Assembly (NCBI GenBank): GCA_958450365.1
Contig: CAUEEP010000887.1
Span: forward strand, 558,001 to 622,000
From: Mesorhabditis belari
Lineage: Eukaryota > Nematoda > Chromadorea > Rhabditida > Rhabditidae
Reading direction: 5' to 3'
DNA: 64,000 nt
Shown here: in pieces, positions 10,981 through 22,199 of the stretch
Position numbering within the stretch: the first letter of the stretch is position 1
Layout: each line of letters opens with the position of its first letter
Made by a program: the position numbers and the translations under genes
Notes under the pieces: generated by a model
What the model was told of the DNA's origin: nothing
What the model saw: the letters and a program-made list of their open reading frames with translations, nothing else
Databases searched by the model: none

Positions 10981-11190
10981 GAAGTGACCAGCCAGCTTCT
11001 TGACCAGCCAGCTTCTTGACCAGCCAGCTTCTTGACCAGCCAGCTTCTTGACCAGCCAGCTTCTTGGCCAGCCAGCTTCTTGGCCAGCCAGCTCCTTGAT
11101 CAGCTAGCTCCTTGGCCAGCCAGCTTCTTGGCCAGCCAGCTTCTTGGCCAGCCAGCTCCTTGATCAGCTAGCTCCTTGGCCAGCCAGCTT
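10981..11190 (+). repeat. 16-bp minisatellite CAGCCAGCTTCTTGAC
   Basis: About 13 copies with CTTGGC and CTTGAT variants. Flanking DNA to 11400 is CTGG/CCAG-rich with no coding signal. Confidence 0.9.
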
Positions 11191-11545
11191 CTGGTCTGGA
11201 CCAGAGCCCTGGCCTGGTCCTGTACATTCAGTTGACCTGGTTCGGAGTTGTCATTGGGAAATCTGTTCATCTAGTCAGACCAGATCTTGTCCTAGTCAAA
11301 GTCAGGAGCCAGTTGGCATGGACGAGAACCAGACCCAGGCTTAGTTGGCCGAGCTGAATCAGGATCAGAGCCTGGTCTGGTTCGCAAAGTTGTGGCCATT
11401 CTCTTAGATCAGATTAAGCTTGGCTTCCTATTAGAGTCGACTCACGGACAGGTTTATTAGACTCCAAATCCAGAGCTTGCTGGCTTGCTGGCTGGGATTC
11501 AGCCAGCAGATCCAGCTCAGATTCTTTTATTTTACAATTATTAGC

Positions 11546-11806
11546 AATTCGACAAATTGCTTGTGATTTACGCAATGTGCCTGACATTTTGCAAATAAGA
11601 GCGCGAGCTTTCAAGCTGCTAGGCTATTCTCCTTGTACTTGTACAGAATAGGGCTTGGTTTGACCCATCAGAATAGGTCAGAATAGGTCAGAATCGGCTA
11701 GAGTCAGGCTCAACTGATACTTCTGTACAAGTAGAATAGCCTAGCAGCTTGAAAGCTCGAGCTCTTATTTGCAAAATGTCAGGCACAAATCACAAGCAAT
11801 TTGTCG
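11546..11806. mobile_element. Foldback element 2
   Basis: Left arm (11546-11640, with CAAATTGCTTGTGATTT and AAATAAGAGCGCGAGC) is reverse-complementary to 11722-11806 (GCTTGAAAGCTCGAGCTC, AAATCACAAGCAATTTG). The loop is about 80 bp. No coding content. Confidence 0.7.
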
Positions 11807-12084
11807 AAAAAGTACTCTTTTCACCGAACAAAAGCTCTTTGTTCTCACAATTGTACATTGATTTTTTCTTCCAAATTTCCCCCCAACATCATAAACATTC
11901 CAAATTGTTAATCGGTACGCCGATCTAATCAAATTTTCTGACGCAAATTTGTTTATGCTTTGTGAATTCCAAATCTTACAATTACTTTAATCAAATCTGG
12001 CATTTTTCAGCAACTTTTTCTTTTTTTATTATAGCCTACAAAGTTATAGAAAAAGTTTATCGAGCAAAACTTTTCGGAAATTGA

Positions 12085-12745
12085 TAAAATTCAGAAGAAT
12101 AAGTGCTCTTTTGATGAAGGTTTCATTAAATTAACTTGTTTAACTTGTAAAACTTGTAAATGAATGTAAATCAGGAGAATAAGTGCTCTGTTCATGAAGG
12201 TTTCATTAAATTAACTTGTTTAACTTGTAAATGAATGTAAATCAGAAGAATAAGTGCTCTTTTCATAAAGGTTTCATTAAATTAATTTGTTTAACTTGTA
12301 AATGAATGTAAATCAGAAGAATAAGTGCTCTTTTCATAAAGGTTTCATTAAATTAATTTGTTTAACTTGTAAATGAATGTAAATCAGAAGAATAAGTGCT
12401 CTGTTCATGAAGGTTTCATTAAATTAACTTGTTTAACTTGTAAATGAATGTAAATCAGAAGAATAAGTGCTCTTTTCATGAAGAGTTCATTAAATTAACT
12501 TGTTTAACTTGTAAATGAATGTAAATCAGAAGAATAAGTGCTCTTTTCATGAAGGTTTCATTAAATTAACTTGTTTAACTTGTAAATGAATGTAAATCAG
12601 AAGAATAAGTGCTCTTTTCATGAAGAGTTCATTAAATTAACTTGTTTAACTTGTAAATGAATGTAAATCAGAAGAATAAGTGCTCTTTTCATGAAGATTT
12701 TATTAAATAAACTTGTTTAACTTGTTTAACTTGTAAATGAATGTA
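12085..12745 (+). repeat. Long minisatellite, unit about 60-66 bp, about 10 copies
   Basis: Units begin CAGAAGAATAAGTGCTCT and include TTTCATTAAATTAACTTG and AACTTGTAAATGAATGTA. Units differ at GGTTTC versus AGTTC and by an extra AACTTGTAA copy. Confidence 0.92.
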
Positions 12746-12855
12746 AATTTAATGCAAATTTAATGTAAATTTAATGTAATATAAATCTAAACATTAAATA
12801 AACTTGTAAAAAAAAGTTGAGATTTGATCTTAAATTTCTTTTTCTTCATCTATTC

Positions 12856-12929
12856 TCAAACGGCGCTGAACAGCATTCGGTAGCCTTGCTCTTCGTACTC
12901 TTCGGCGCTCTTGTAAGCGGGTTGAGCGG
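12856..12929 (-). CDS. Orphan terminal exon
   Basis: A 74-nt stretch follows an acceptor (CTTTCAG) and reads AQPAYKSAEEYEEQGYRML, then FSAV and a TGA stop. Composition is coding-like, and it sits 1.1 kb downstream of the collagen stop on the same strand, so it could be an alternative 3' exon. However, the collagen donor phase (2) does not match the phase needed here (1). Otherwise it is the 3' end of an unrecognised gene. Confidence 0.35.
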
Positions 12930-13129
12930 CTGAAAGTGATCCTGATTTCAAAAAAATAGTACTATAACCAACACTTTGTTCTAATAAAGTAAGATAAAAA
13001 GGATTCAGTTGACACAAGAATTACAGTTGTGGTCGAAGATTTTAATGATCTTGATCTAGATTAAAAGCCCCTGAAAACTTTCCAGATCATCAACTCAGAC
13101 AATACTGGTTTTGGTAACTTCACAAAAAA

Positions 13130-13960
13130 TTGCTGCTCTAGCCTTGATCTTGATCTGGCTTATAGATCAAATGGCCTATACGGCCTTGATCTAGCTCTTA
13201 GCTTTAGCTCTGGCCTATACAGCCTTGATCTAGCTCTTGGCTTTAGCTCTGGCCTATACAGCCTTGATCTAGCTCCCGGCTTTAGCTCTAACCTTACCTT
13301 GCCTGATCTGGCCCACGACTCATGTAAACCAGTCCTAGCTTGGACTCAGTGCCTCTAGCACTGTCTAGGGAAAGGCATAAACTCACTATGACTTTCAAAA
13401 ACAAAACCCAGACCAGATCGGATTGTCAGTTGTCTTTATAAACTATCAACTCTTACAGTTTTTCGAAATCAGTTAGTTCCAGGTCAGCAACGGCACGCCA
13501 AGACCGAGCTAAAGCCATGCTCTGTCCCATAAAAAGTCTCTGGATTAAGTCTGACTGAAAGACTGGATCGGAAGCCAAATCTGGACTTAATCTAGAAAGG
13601 CCTGGCTCTGACCAAGCCCTAGGCTAGCTTCTGGCCGGATTTTATTTCTGCCTAAAAAGCAGACCTGGCCTATAGCCACAAGATTTTTCAGGTTTAGACT
13701 GACCTGATCTAGGTCAGGGTTGTTGCTACGACTGACTTTAGCTGGCTTAGAAAATGTAGAAAGCCAGGCCAGGCCAGGCCAAAGCCAGATCATAGGTCAA
13801 CATTGGCCTAGCCTGGCTTTTAGCTTTTTGAAAGTCCAGAACATTTTCTAAACCAGCTAAAGCCAGGCCATAACCCTTGGCCTGACTAGCCATAGCTTCT
13901 GGCTTTTTGGAAGTTCAGGACTTCTAACCTAGTCCTAGCTTCATGCCTCATTTGTGGATC
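13130..13960. repeat. Diverged CTGGCCTA/TCTAGC repeats
   Basis: A unit TATACAGCCTTGATCTAGCT is repeated three times at about 13155-13275. The remainder to 13960 is built from GGCCTGG, AGCCAG and TTTTAGCTTTTTGAAAGTCC words. No gene seen. Confidence 0.6.
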
Positions 13961-14064
13961 AGCCCTGGGCTGGTCAGCTGGTCCCTGAGCTGGCCCCTGG
14001 CCTGGTCTGCTTTTTTGTCAACTGCCAAATCTTTTCTCACCATTTGGCATTGCTCCCGGTGGCT

Positions 14065-17000
14065 TCATCTTTTGCTGAATCGTCTCCAAATCGTAGCCGA
14101 TGTTGCCCTCTTTTTGCTCAAATGGTTTCTCTTGGGGACGAGACTGAAGAAAAGTTGAATAAATTTGAAGAAAAACCCTTGCTCATCAACCTCTACATCT
14201 TCCGGATGATCGTATCCATTTGGATTCGAGGCTGGGTTTAGATGGACGAGCTCGGAGACAATTTTATTCACACCACAATCCGAGGGGCAGTAAGTGCCTA
14301 GAAATGTCACAATTTCGCTAAACGAATCACACATTCAACATTTCTTTTGTTTCTTTGTTAAAATCAACATCTTTTTGCTGACATTCAACATCTCTTTGGG
14401 AAATTCTTTGCTAAAAACAAGCCTGACAATCCCGGGTCACCAGGTGCTCCCGGCGAGCCACGATCTCCGAATTGACCATACTAAAAAGCTCAATTTTGAA
14501 TGTTTTGACTGAATGTTTAACGAGTTTGACAATTCTTTGTTCTTACCAGTCCAGCTTTTCCAATCTTTCCTTGTGTTCCCGGTTGTCCAGGGATTCCTGG
14601 TTGATTTGAAGCTCTTCCAGGGACACCTCTTGATCCAGCGATACCCCGTGGACCGGGTGGACCTCGGGGTCCCTTGATGCCTTCACCAGCTGAAAAAGTA
14701 GATAGCTTTAGTGGATTTAAATCTATCTTCTTTCTTAAGTGGAACATTTGTACTTTGAAGATGATGTATTCAATATTAATAGACAGCATTCGGGTTGGAA
14801 ACCAAATGCGTCGCTAGCCTGGTCTCTGGTTTCACTTGGCAGTCAGCCCTGGACCTGACGAGCCCTAGACAGGCTTATCAAAGAGAAAATGAACCCTAGA
14901 CACTACCAGATGTCTTAGGCTTAGACTTAGGCTTAGATCAGAGCTAGTCCGGCAAAAGCTAGGTTCTCAAATCCGGCTAAAGCTAGGTTCTGGATTAGGC
15001 TTTGGCTTTAGCTGAACTTCAAGACAAAAACCCGATTTTAGCAATAGTCAAAGTCTTGAAAGTCTAGACAAACTTTGCACTTTAAAAACTGAGCCCGAAC
15101 TCTGTAAAACTTTGTAAAGCCAACCGATAACATCCCGTCCAATTGGTCCTTTCGGCCCGCGGAGTCCCGAATGACCAGAAGGTCCCGAATTTCCACTCAA
15201 TCCCGGTCCACCGTCTTGGCCCGGGTTCCCCGGTAAGCCTAAAGATTTTTGTCTGGAAAATCCAGCTCCACTACCTGAGTATCCCCTTGTGCCTCCAGTT
15301 CCACTCATTCCACGTTCTCCCTGGGCACCGCGAGGCCCCGGTGGGCCGCCCGGGCAAATCGAGCACGGCAAATCCGGTGGAGAGTCCAACTCGATATCCT
15401 CTCCATCAATTCCTGGCTGAAAGTTAGATAGGGCTTGATTGGGAAAGCTCTTTTGTGTTCACTGAAAGTCGCAGACATTTCCTGCAGCTTTCAGACATTT
15501 CCAGGGGCTCTATTTGACTTTTTAATGTTTATAAATACTTTAAAATAGTTAAAAATTGTTTTACTGGTATAGAAAGGGTTACAAAAATGGTTTTACAGCA
15601 GGGACATGGATTCGAACAAGCGGCACTGAGACCGAGCACACTAACCACTACACCATTCAGTCACTAGACGGAGGAAAGTAATTCGGCACCATATTGCGGC
15701 GGTGCCATACCGCGTCCTTTTGCAAAAGTACCCAAACTTCAAAAGCTTTTAAAAACATTAAAAATTACCTTTTTAAGTTCCTTTTCAAGTTCCTTTTTAA
15801 GTTTTCTTTATCTAAAAACTGTGTAAAACGAACATTTCCCGTTTTCCCGGGCAATCCCGGCATCCCATCAGTGCCAGGTCCTCCCTCTCTCCCCGCCATT
15901 CCCATTGGACAAGCGAGGCGCTGGCATTCTGGAATATATTGTTTATTAAGGAGATCTGTAGAGGATAAATTAGATATTTGATATAAAAGCTTTATTAAGA
16001 TTCAGCGAAACAGAGCAGAGCTAAAACTTGGTCAATTCTGGTACCTATCCACCCCCTTTCAGGTACTCAAAACCATTGGTAAGAGAAAATATTGTATGCG
16101 ACGCACATCGAGTATGTTTTGGTGAAAATCAAAAATCCGAATTTTAAAAATTCTAGTGTGATATCCAGATAGAGGGAAAAACGCAATTAAAATAAAATAG
16201 CGCTTCCCAATTTTTCGGAACTATCACGAACTCTCGGCAGTGCAGTCTCTGCAGTCCAACGACAGCTATGAAGGGCTCCCCAACATGTTAAACCCAAAGG
16301 AAAACAAAAATTCAAGCTATCAAAACTTTTTCCTAAGATCTATTCATTGCTAATATCAACTTTTCAAGTAGTTCAACCTGACTTGAGCTTGATTGACCTT
16401 GATTGACGAAAATATTAACAATCTGTCTCTCAAAATCTCAAAATCTCTCAAACTTTGGGTAAAAATCTGCTTTCCGATTTTTTTGCCTTCATCCCACGCA
16501 TAACTGAATAACTTACTGAAATGTTTAGGGTAGTTTGAGGTGTTTCTACGGTAGTTTGAGCTTTGTTTAGGATTGAGGCTATGCATTTGCATTGACTTGG
16601 TGACAATCTCGCAAATTAATTGATTTTATCCCTCGAGAACTCACGACTGCACTGATGCAACACTCCGTGTTCATTTCTTTGTTTCCCATCCGGATTCTGA
16701 CCGTAATCCCTCTTCTCCCGCAACGCCACCCCAATCCACGGCATTGTGCGGATCTCCCATTGGATTTGGTCCCAAAAAGACTCGTGTACGATCTAGAAAG
16801 ATAAACCTAAAGTAACCTATTCACCTATTTAAAGTAAAAAGAATCAAGCTTTATTTGGCGTCATTCGAAAGCCTCAAATGTCTTCTTTTTTATTAGCAGT
16901 GAGACCCAGGCTTGATGGTTTGATGATAATGTATAAATTGTAACAATGATATATAAAGTTAACAATAAGATAGTATCTGAACAAAGTTATGGTCTTTTAA

Positions 17001-17233
17001 AGGTCTTTCAAAGCGAACTTTTTCGAACTACTCATTTTAAAAGGCCCGGATTCCGGTTAAGAGCCAATTTCAAGACCCATTCTCACCTTCAACACTTCCG
17101 CTCTTTCCTCAATATCCCGTCTAGCTAGTGAAGCGTTTTTGTGCAAAGAAATCGAGAAATAGATAGCAAAAAGCGTGCACAGAACGGAAGTGATCACCGA
17201 CACGCAGGCCAACGACCGAAACGGATCGTGCAT
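14065..17233 (-). CDS. Cuticle collagen, 9 exons
   Basis: A structural protein of the nematode cuticle, 348 aa. Exons on the minus strand: 17233-17087, 16792-16645, 15928-15834, 15416-15275, 15238-15125, 14689-14547, 14480-14423, 14297-14177 and 14143-14065. All phases agree and the total is 1,047 nt. The N-terminus (MHDPFRSLACVSV then ITSVLCTLFAIYF) is the usual hydrophobic anchor, followed by RRDIEERAEVLK and a non-collagenous region. Interrupted Gly-X-Y blocks follow, e.g. GPRGPPGPRGIAGSRG, with short Cys clusters between (QCQRLACP; LPCSICPGG). The C-terminal domain carries TYCPSDCGV, as in several nematode collagens. Oddities are candidate introns of only 36 nt (15239-15274) and 33 nt (14144-14176), and a GC-AG intron (14298-14422). 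Large introns contain a tRNA-like element and a dispersed repeat. The family call is strong; orthology to a named dpy or col gene is not claimed. Confidence 0.88.
14818..15083 (+). repeat. Dispersed repeat (collagen intron), copy A
   Basis: Starts GGTCTCTGGTTTCACTTGG, includes CAGGCTTATCAAAGAGAAAA and ends near GTCTAGACAAACTTTGC. Related copies are at 19063-19306 and 19327-19475. It lies in the intron between collagen exons 5 and 6 (counting 15275-15416 and 15238-15125 as exons 4 and 5). Confidence 0.8.
15598..15668 (-). pseudogene. tRNA-like sequence 1
   Basis: On the minus strand it has an A-box-like GGTGTAGTGGTTAGTGTG and a B box GTTCGAATCC at suitable spacing, but the acceptor and T stems do not pair well. 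It is probably a tRNA pseudogene or tRNA-derived repeat. It sits in a collagen intron, on the same strand as the gene. Confidence 0.5.
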
Positions 17234-17654
17234 CTAAAAAACTGAGGTAAATTCTATGAACTGTCACTGAAAATTAAAAAATTCGAAGTGAACATGATTT
17301 TTTATAAAATAAATATTCATATATACAAATAAATTGTTCTAATTCGTTCTAGAAAATGATCGTGTAATCAGGTTGGAATTGAAGTTGGAAAATACTGTGA
17401 TTGGATTCCATTTCTCTGAACGTACCCCACCCCAACACGTAATTACAAAAAACGCTTTTAAAGCGGAAAATTTTCATCCACTTTTTCGTTTGTATTAGGT
17501 TGGAAAGAAAGAAAGAAAGCTTTTTGAGTTCTGAAAAACTCCGATTGAACCTAGTGAAGTGATCCAGCTGGAGTAGAAAGTAATAAAGTAATCAAAGAAT
17601 AATGGAAATACTTTGGTAGAGAAATGAAATGGGAAAAGAGAAGAGCAATCAGAT

Positions 17655-17656
17655 GA

Positions 17657-17692
<36 letters not shown>
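17655..17692 (+). repeat. (GAAA)n microsatellite
   Basis: About nine GAAA units. Confidence 0.95.
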
Positions 17693-17992
17693 AATTACTC
17701 CAAGAAATTACCCGAAAAAAATGAATGCAGCTTTCCTTTCAAATTTTAGAGATTTTTGAAGAAAATTCTTATTTTCCAGCTTAAATTCTGTTTACACTAA
17801 AATAGATGATTCTGAAAGTTTAAAAGCATTAAATCAAATTTGCCTTAATCACAAATTTTCCCTATTTTAAGTATTTGATTTTAGATTTTAAATGAGACCC
17901 ATTGCCTATTCATTAACCAAATAAAAACTTGTCTAAAGGCTCGTCACTTAAAAAGTGATCAAGTCCCTTCAGCCGAAGAAATCTCACTCAGA

Positions 17993-18400
17993 AATCAGCA
18001 ATCAGCAATCAGCAATCAGCAAACAGCAATCAGCAATCAGCAAGCAGCAATCAGCAATCAGCAACCAGCAATCAGCAATCAGCAATCAGCAATCAGCAAT
18101 CAGCAATCAGCAATCAGCAATCAGCAATCAGCAATCAGCAATCAGCAATCAGCAATTAGCAATCAGCAATCAGAAATCAGCAATCAGCAATTAGCAATCA
18201 GCAATCAGCAATCAGCAATCAGCAAACAGTAAACAGCAATCAGAAATCAGCAAACAGCAATCAGCAATCAGAAATCAGCAATCAGCAAGCAGCAATCAGC
18301 AATCAGCAATCAGCAATCAGCAAACAGCAATCAGCAATCAGAAATCAGCAATCAGCAATCAGAAATCAGCAATCAGCAAACAGCAATCAACTGCAGAAAT
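17993..18400 (+). repeat. 7-bp satellite AATCAGC
   Basis: More than 50 copies of AATCAGC, with AAACAGC, AATTAGC and AAGCAGC variants. The open frame (SAISNQQ) is a shadow of it. Confidence 0.95.
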
Positions 18401-18714
18401 CAACTGCAGAAATCTCAATCTTACCTAAAGCCCACTCTGTTTTTTTTCGTCAAAAACTTATCAAAAAGTTTATCAAAAAATCTGGGAAGGCTTTGTTTTT
18501 GATAAAAAATCTTTGTTTTTAGAGAAATCATCGTGCAAACTTTTTCCAAGAACTTTCTTTTCAATCTAATATTTTAAAATATTTGTATTAAACATTAAAA
18601 CGTTTATATTTTATCCCATAAATTTGTTGCTTTTTTTAAATTTTTTCTCCTTTAAGCGCTAATTTTATTTTCATTTTCTTACATTTTCAGAAATTTGCTA
18701 TATTTGATATCAAA

Positions 18715-18808
18715 AATATACGAATTTAAAAAATAATATAATAGATTTAAAATTATAATATAATAGATTTAAAATTATAATATAATAGATTTAAAATTAT
18801 AATATAGT
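18715..18808 (+). repeat. 21-bp AT-rich repeat
   Basis: Four copies of AAATTATAATATAATAGATTT. Confidence 0.9.
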
Positions 18809-19062
18809 AGCTTGCAAAATGAAATTGAGAAATCTAGAGAGATCTCGAGAGAATCTCGCAATGAGAGAAATAGGTCGGCGCTGATATGTAAATTTTGGGT
18901 GATTGACTTGCGAGATTGACCCGATTTTCACTTCTCTTTTTTCTTTCTTTTCTTCATGATGATAGTGGAATTTTATTTGTTTTGTGTTTTCGAAAATAGA
19001 TAATTTGAAAAGGTACTGTTTTCTTTCAGAATTTTTCTTATTCACTTAATTTTGATCGTTTT

Positions 19063-19480
19063 GATCTCTGGTTTCACTTGACAGTCAGCCCTGGACCTGT
19101 CGAGCTCTAGACAGGCTTATCAAAGAGAAAATGAACTCTAGACATTGCCAGAGGTCTTAGGCTTAGGCCTAGGCTTAGATCAGATCAGGTCAAATCCGGC
19201 AAAAGCTAGGTTCTGGATTAGGCTTTAGCTTTAGCTTGACTTCAAGACAAAAACCCGATTTTAGCAATGGTCAAAGTGTTGAAAGTCTAGACAAACTTTG
19301 CCAAACCAATTGTTGTGTCCCTAATGCGGTCTCTGGTTTCACTTTACAGTCAGCCGTGGATCTGACGAGCCCTACACATGCTTATCAAAGAGAAAATCAA
19401 CCCTAGACATTACCAGTTGTCTTGCGCTTAGGTTTAGGCTTGGACTTAGGCTTAGATCAGATCAGGTCAAATCCAATTCA
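19063..19480 (+). repeat. Dispersed repeat, copies B and C
   Basis: Two tandem, diverged copies (19063-19306 and 19327-19475) of the 14818-15083 repeat. Confidence 0.8.
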
Positions 19481-19727
19481 CTTAATTTTGATCGCATTTT
19501 CGCTTCACCGTTTGATTCTTCATCGAATTGGGTCAACATTTAGTGAATTCGAGAAAATCTGAAGGAAAGATTACCGTAGTTTACTCAAATTATCTATTTT
19601 TTAAAGTCTTGAACAAATAAACAACAAAATTTATTGAGAAATAAAAGTAAAAATCGAAGAAATCGAAGAAATCGAAGAAATTGAAGAAATATTGAAGAAA
19701 TCACAGAGTTTTTACGAAAATTTTCTT

Positions 19728-19927
19728 TTAGCAAAAGAATTTCGAAAGAAATACAGTCATCGGAATTAGATACAAAGAAAAATGGGAAATCGAAGAATTA
19801 CAATCATCATTATCACAAGTATGGCATAAACCGGTTGAGCCCATGTTTGCGCAAAGAGTCACCGAAGCACCACAGGGAACAGAAGTGATATTATCGGAAC
19901 ACGCACGAGTGGTCCACGGTTCGGTGG
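19728..19927 (-). CDS. Terminal exon of an ET-module/Ly6-like protein, probably GPI-anchored
   Basis: The exon follows an AAATTCAG acceptor (phase 1). It reads TEPWTTRACSDN and VPCGASVTLCANMGSTGLC, ending HTCDNDDCNSS, then a hydrophobic tail (HFSLYLIPMTVFLSKFF) and stop. The ..C..C..DNDDCN ending is typical of nematode ET-module (three-finger-like) secreted proteins. The small-residue site plus hydrophobic tail suggests a GPI signal (inference). It aligns with the exon at 20699-20823. No 5' exon was found; immediately upstream is a GGTTACGGTAAG repeat and a dispersed repeat (20105-20290), so the locus may be truncated. Confidence 0.6.
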
Positions 19928-20104
19928 CTGAATTTGGGGAATTTGTGATGAATTTGTGATGCATTTGTATTGTTTACTATAGTAACCAATGTTTAACTCA
20001 GTGCTACAGTGTTCTACAGCATAATAACTACCGTAACCCTTACCGTAACCCTTACCGTAACCAGCAGACCCGTAGCCAGGATTTCCGTGTTTTTGGGAAA
20101 ATCC

Positions 20105-20290
20105 TTTCTTCGTCCAGAAGCGCCCAATCAATTTACGCCCAAAGAAGAAAATTTAGCAGAATCTTATCTGAGATAGAGAGGGGATCTAGAGTGACATCCA
20201 GGATGGAGGATTATGGATAAAGAATGGTTTAAGTACCCTCAGGGTCCCCTAAAATCTATTGGACTCCTTAAGACTCCACCCCCACGCAAG
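20105..20290 (+). repeat. Dispersed repeat shared with 28620-28795
   Basis: Matches 28620-28795 (CCAGAAGCGCCCAATCAATT, then GACATCCAGGATGGAGGATT) with few differences. Confidence 0.85.
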
Positions 20291-20698
20291 TCAATTTTGA
20301 TAGTTTTTCTCTACGAAATTAGAAATGCTACCCAGCAATAAATTCACTCAAAAAAAAGCAAAAGTAAAGGTTTTCGACCGCTTAGCGCTTTGCAAAATGT
20401 TAATTGGCTGATTGTCGACGTTTTCTGAAGCGTGGAGAATGGAAGGAAATGAAATTAAATGAAATTGACAACTATCGTGGCCACTTCTCGACTATCGTGG
20501 CCAATTCTCGACTCTCGTTTTCTTTTTTCCCTCAAATCTATCACTTTTTGTTCCATTTTTAAACAAAAATTCGTAAAAACAAGATAAGATTACGTTTTTT
20601 TTACATAGAAAAACCACAAATCTCACTAAAAACGAAAAAAAACAATAATTTAAAGGATTGAGAACTGAAAAAAAGGATAAAATGCTGCATTTACCTCT

Positions 20699-21047
20699 CT
20701 AATTATTGCAATTGTCGGTTTCACAGCGAGCACACGAGCCGCTTCCCTGCGAGAATTTGCAAATCGCTGGCCCCGCCATGCAGCCCATATTCTTGTTGGC
20801 ACAAGTGCGCAAAACGAACGGAGCTAAAGAGGGGAAATTGGGGGCTTTCTTTGGGAAAAACATTCAAATAAACATGCTGGGAAAACTTAAATTCGAGTGA
20901 AAATGAAAACGAGAAATTCTCGTAACTCACATTTCCCGCCTTCGCACACGAATTTCTGGCACACATATTTGTCATCACTTTCGCCGAGTCCACAAATCCT
21001 TGACTGATAGTTCCCCTTGGAGCCGGAGTAGCATCGTTTTGCGCATT
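20699..21047 (-). CDS. ET-module secreted protein, last two exons
   Basis: Exons 21047-20931 and 20823-20699 join in phase (1 to 1). Together they read CAKRCYSGSKGNYQSRICGL, KYVCQKFVCEGGK, then TCANKNMGCMAGPAIC and SCARCETDNCNN with a TAG stop. The paired cysteines and the CETDNCN end identify a nematode ET module, a small extracellular Cys-rich domain. The first exon with a signal peptide would need to end in phase 1; I did not find it upstream to about 21400, so the gene may start further away or be broken. It is a paralogue of the exon at 19728-19927, 0.8 kb downstream. Confidence 0.65.
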
Positions 21048-21406
21048 CTAAAAAGGAGAATATTATGGAAAAGCTGATCTGATCTGTGGCAAAAAAAGCC
21101 GATTTTCATCACTTTTCAATCATTTTTTTTCTAAGCACTGGTTAATTCCAGAGATCTGTGTTATATATCAAAAGATTGCCCATTTTCTCTACTTTAATTT
21201 GATACCTCAGAACGCTAAAACAAACGTACTGGTGTCGAGATATGAGCACTTGTTTGAGAGTAGACTTAGACTACGGGGGACAAAACTATAGAGGCCTATT
21301 AGAGTACTATATAAAGTACTATTAGCTATTAGCTATTACTATTAGCTTTACCATTAGCTAGAGTACTATTAGCAAAAAAATTTTGGAGCAAAAAGCAAAA
21401 GAATTG

Positions 21407-21490
21407 GTGGCGAGTGGAGGCGAACCCGGGACCTCTCTTTTTCGTTCGTTTGAGAGACGCGCCCGTTAACCACTCGGTCAATAGATGGCG
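21407..21490 (-). pseudogene. tRNA-like sequence 2
   Basis: Minus strand: A box GACCGAGTGGTTAACG and B-like GGTTCGCCTCC with a long middle region, as in a tRNA with a variable arm. The 5' and 3' acceptor arms do not pair. Probable pseudogene. Confidence 0.5.
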
Positions 21491-21537
21491 CAGCTAACTT
21501 GTCTCTAGCCCACAAAACCCCGGTTCGACTCCCGCCC

Positions 21538-21722
21538 GCGTCGGTAGACAGACAGACTGATAGACAGACTGATAGACAGACTGACTATAGACAGACTGAC
21601 TGACTAACAGACTGACAAACTGACAGACTGACAAACTGAAAGACAGGCAGACAGACTGACTAACTGACAGCCAGGCTGACAGACAGACAGACAGACAGAA
21701 GGCTGACAGACAGACAAACACA
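21538..21722 (+). repeat. AGACAGACTGAC repeat
   Basis: Imperfect 4-12 bp ACAG/ACTG units. A 75-aa minus-strand frame (LSVSQSVCLS) is an artefact. Confidence 0.9.
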
Positions 21723-22067
21723 GCTCTTTTATATAGTAGATTTACGGTAGTTTTCCTGAACCAGTGCTGATATCTGACCTCCAGATCTGGTTTTTGGCTT
21801 GGTCTGGCCTTCGGATCTTGGCTTGGCTTTCAGCAATTCCAGACCAAAACTGGAAATGCGCTGACCAAAAGCTTGGCTTGCTTTGTTATTACTTATAATT
21901 GATCAAAAGCTTTGTTCATACATACAATTTGCTTAAAACTAGTCTATGCTTAATGGTCAATTTGCTTAAAATTAGTCAGTCAAATTCTGGTCTTGTCTGA
22001 TTTGATTGATAGAGGCAAAAAAGTCAAATTTCCAAGTCAAAGCCAAGCTAAACCAAACCAAATCAAG

Positions 22068-22190
22068 CCAGAGCCAAAGCCAAAGCCAAAGCCAAAGCCA
22101 AAGCCAAAGCCAAAGCCAAAAGCCAAAGCCAAAGCCAAAGCCAAAGCCAAAGCCAAAGCCAAAGCCAAAGTCAAAGCTAAAGCCAAGGTT
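22068..22190 (+). repeat. (AAAGCC)n hexamer repeat
   Basis: About 20 copies of AAAGCC. Lys/Pro/Ala repeat frames are artefacts. Confidence 0.95.
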
Positions 22191-22199
22191 TTAAGCTAA

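Noticed and set aside
14065..14334. Treating the 89-aa frame MCDSFSEIVTFLG... as one exon
   Set aside because: Only the part from TYCPSDCGV belongs to the collagen; upstream residues lie before a clear TTTCTAG acceptor and break the Gly-X-Y join.
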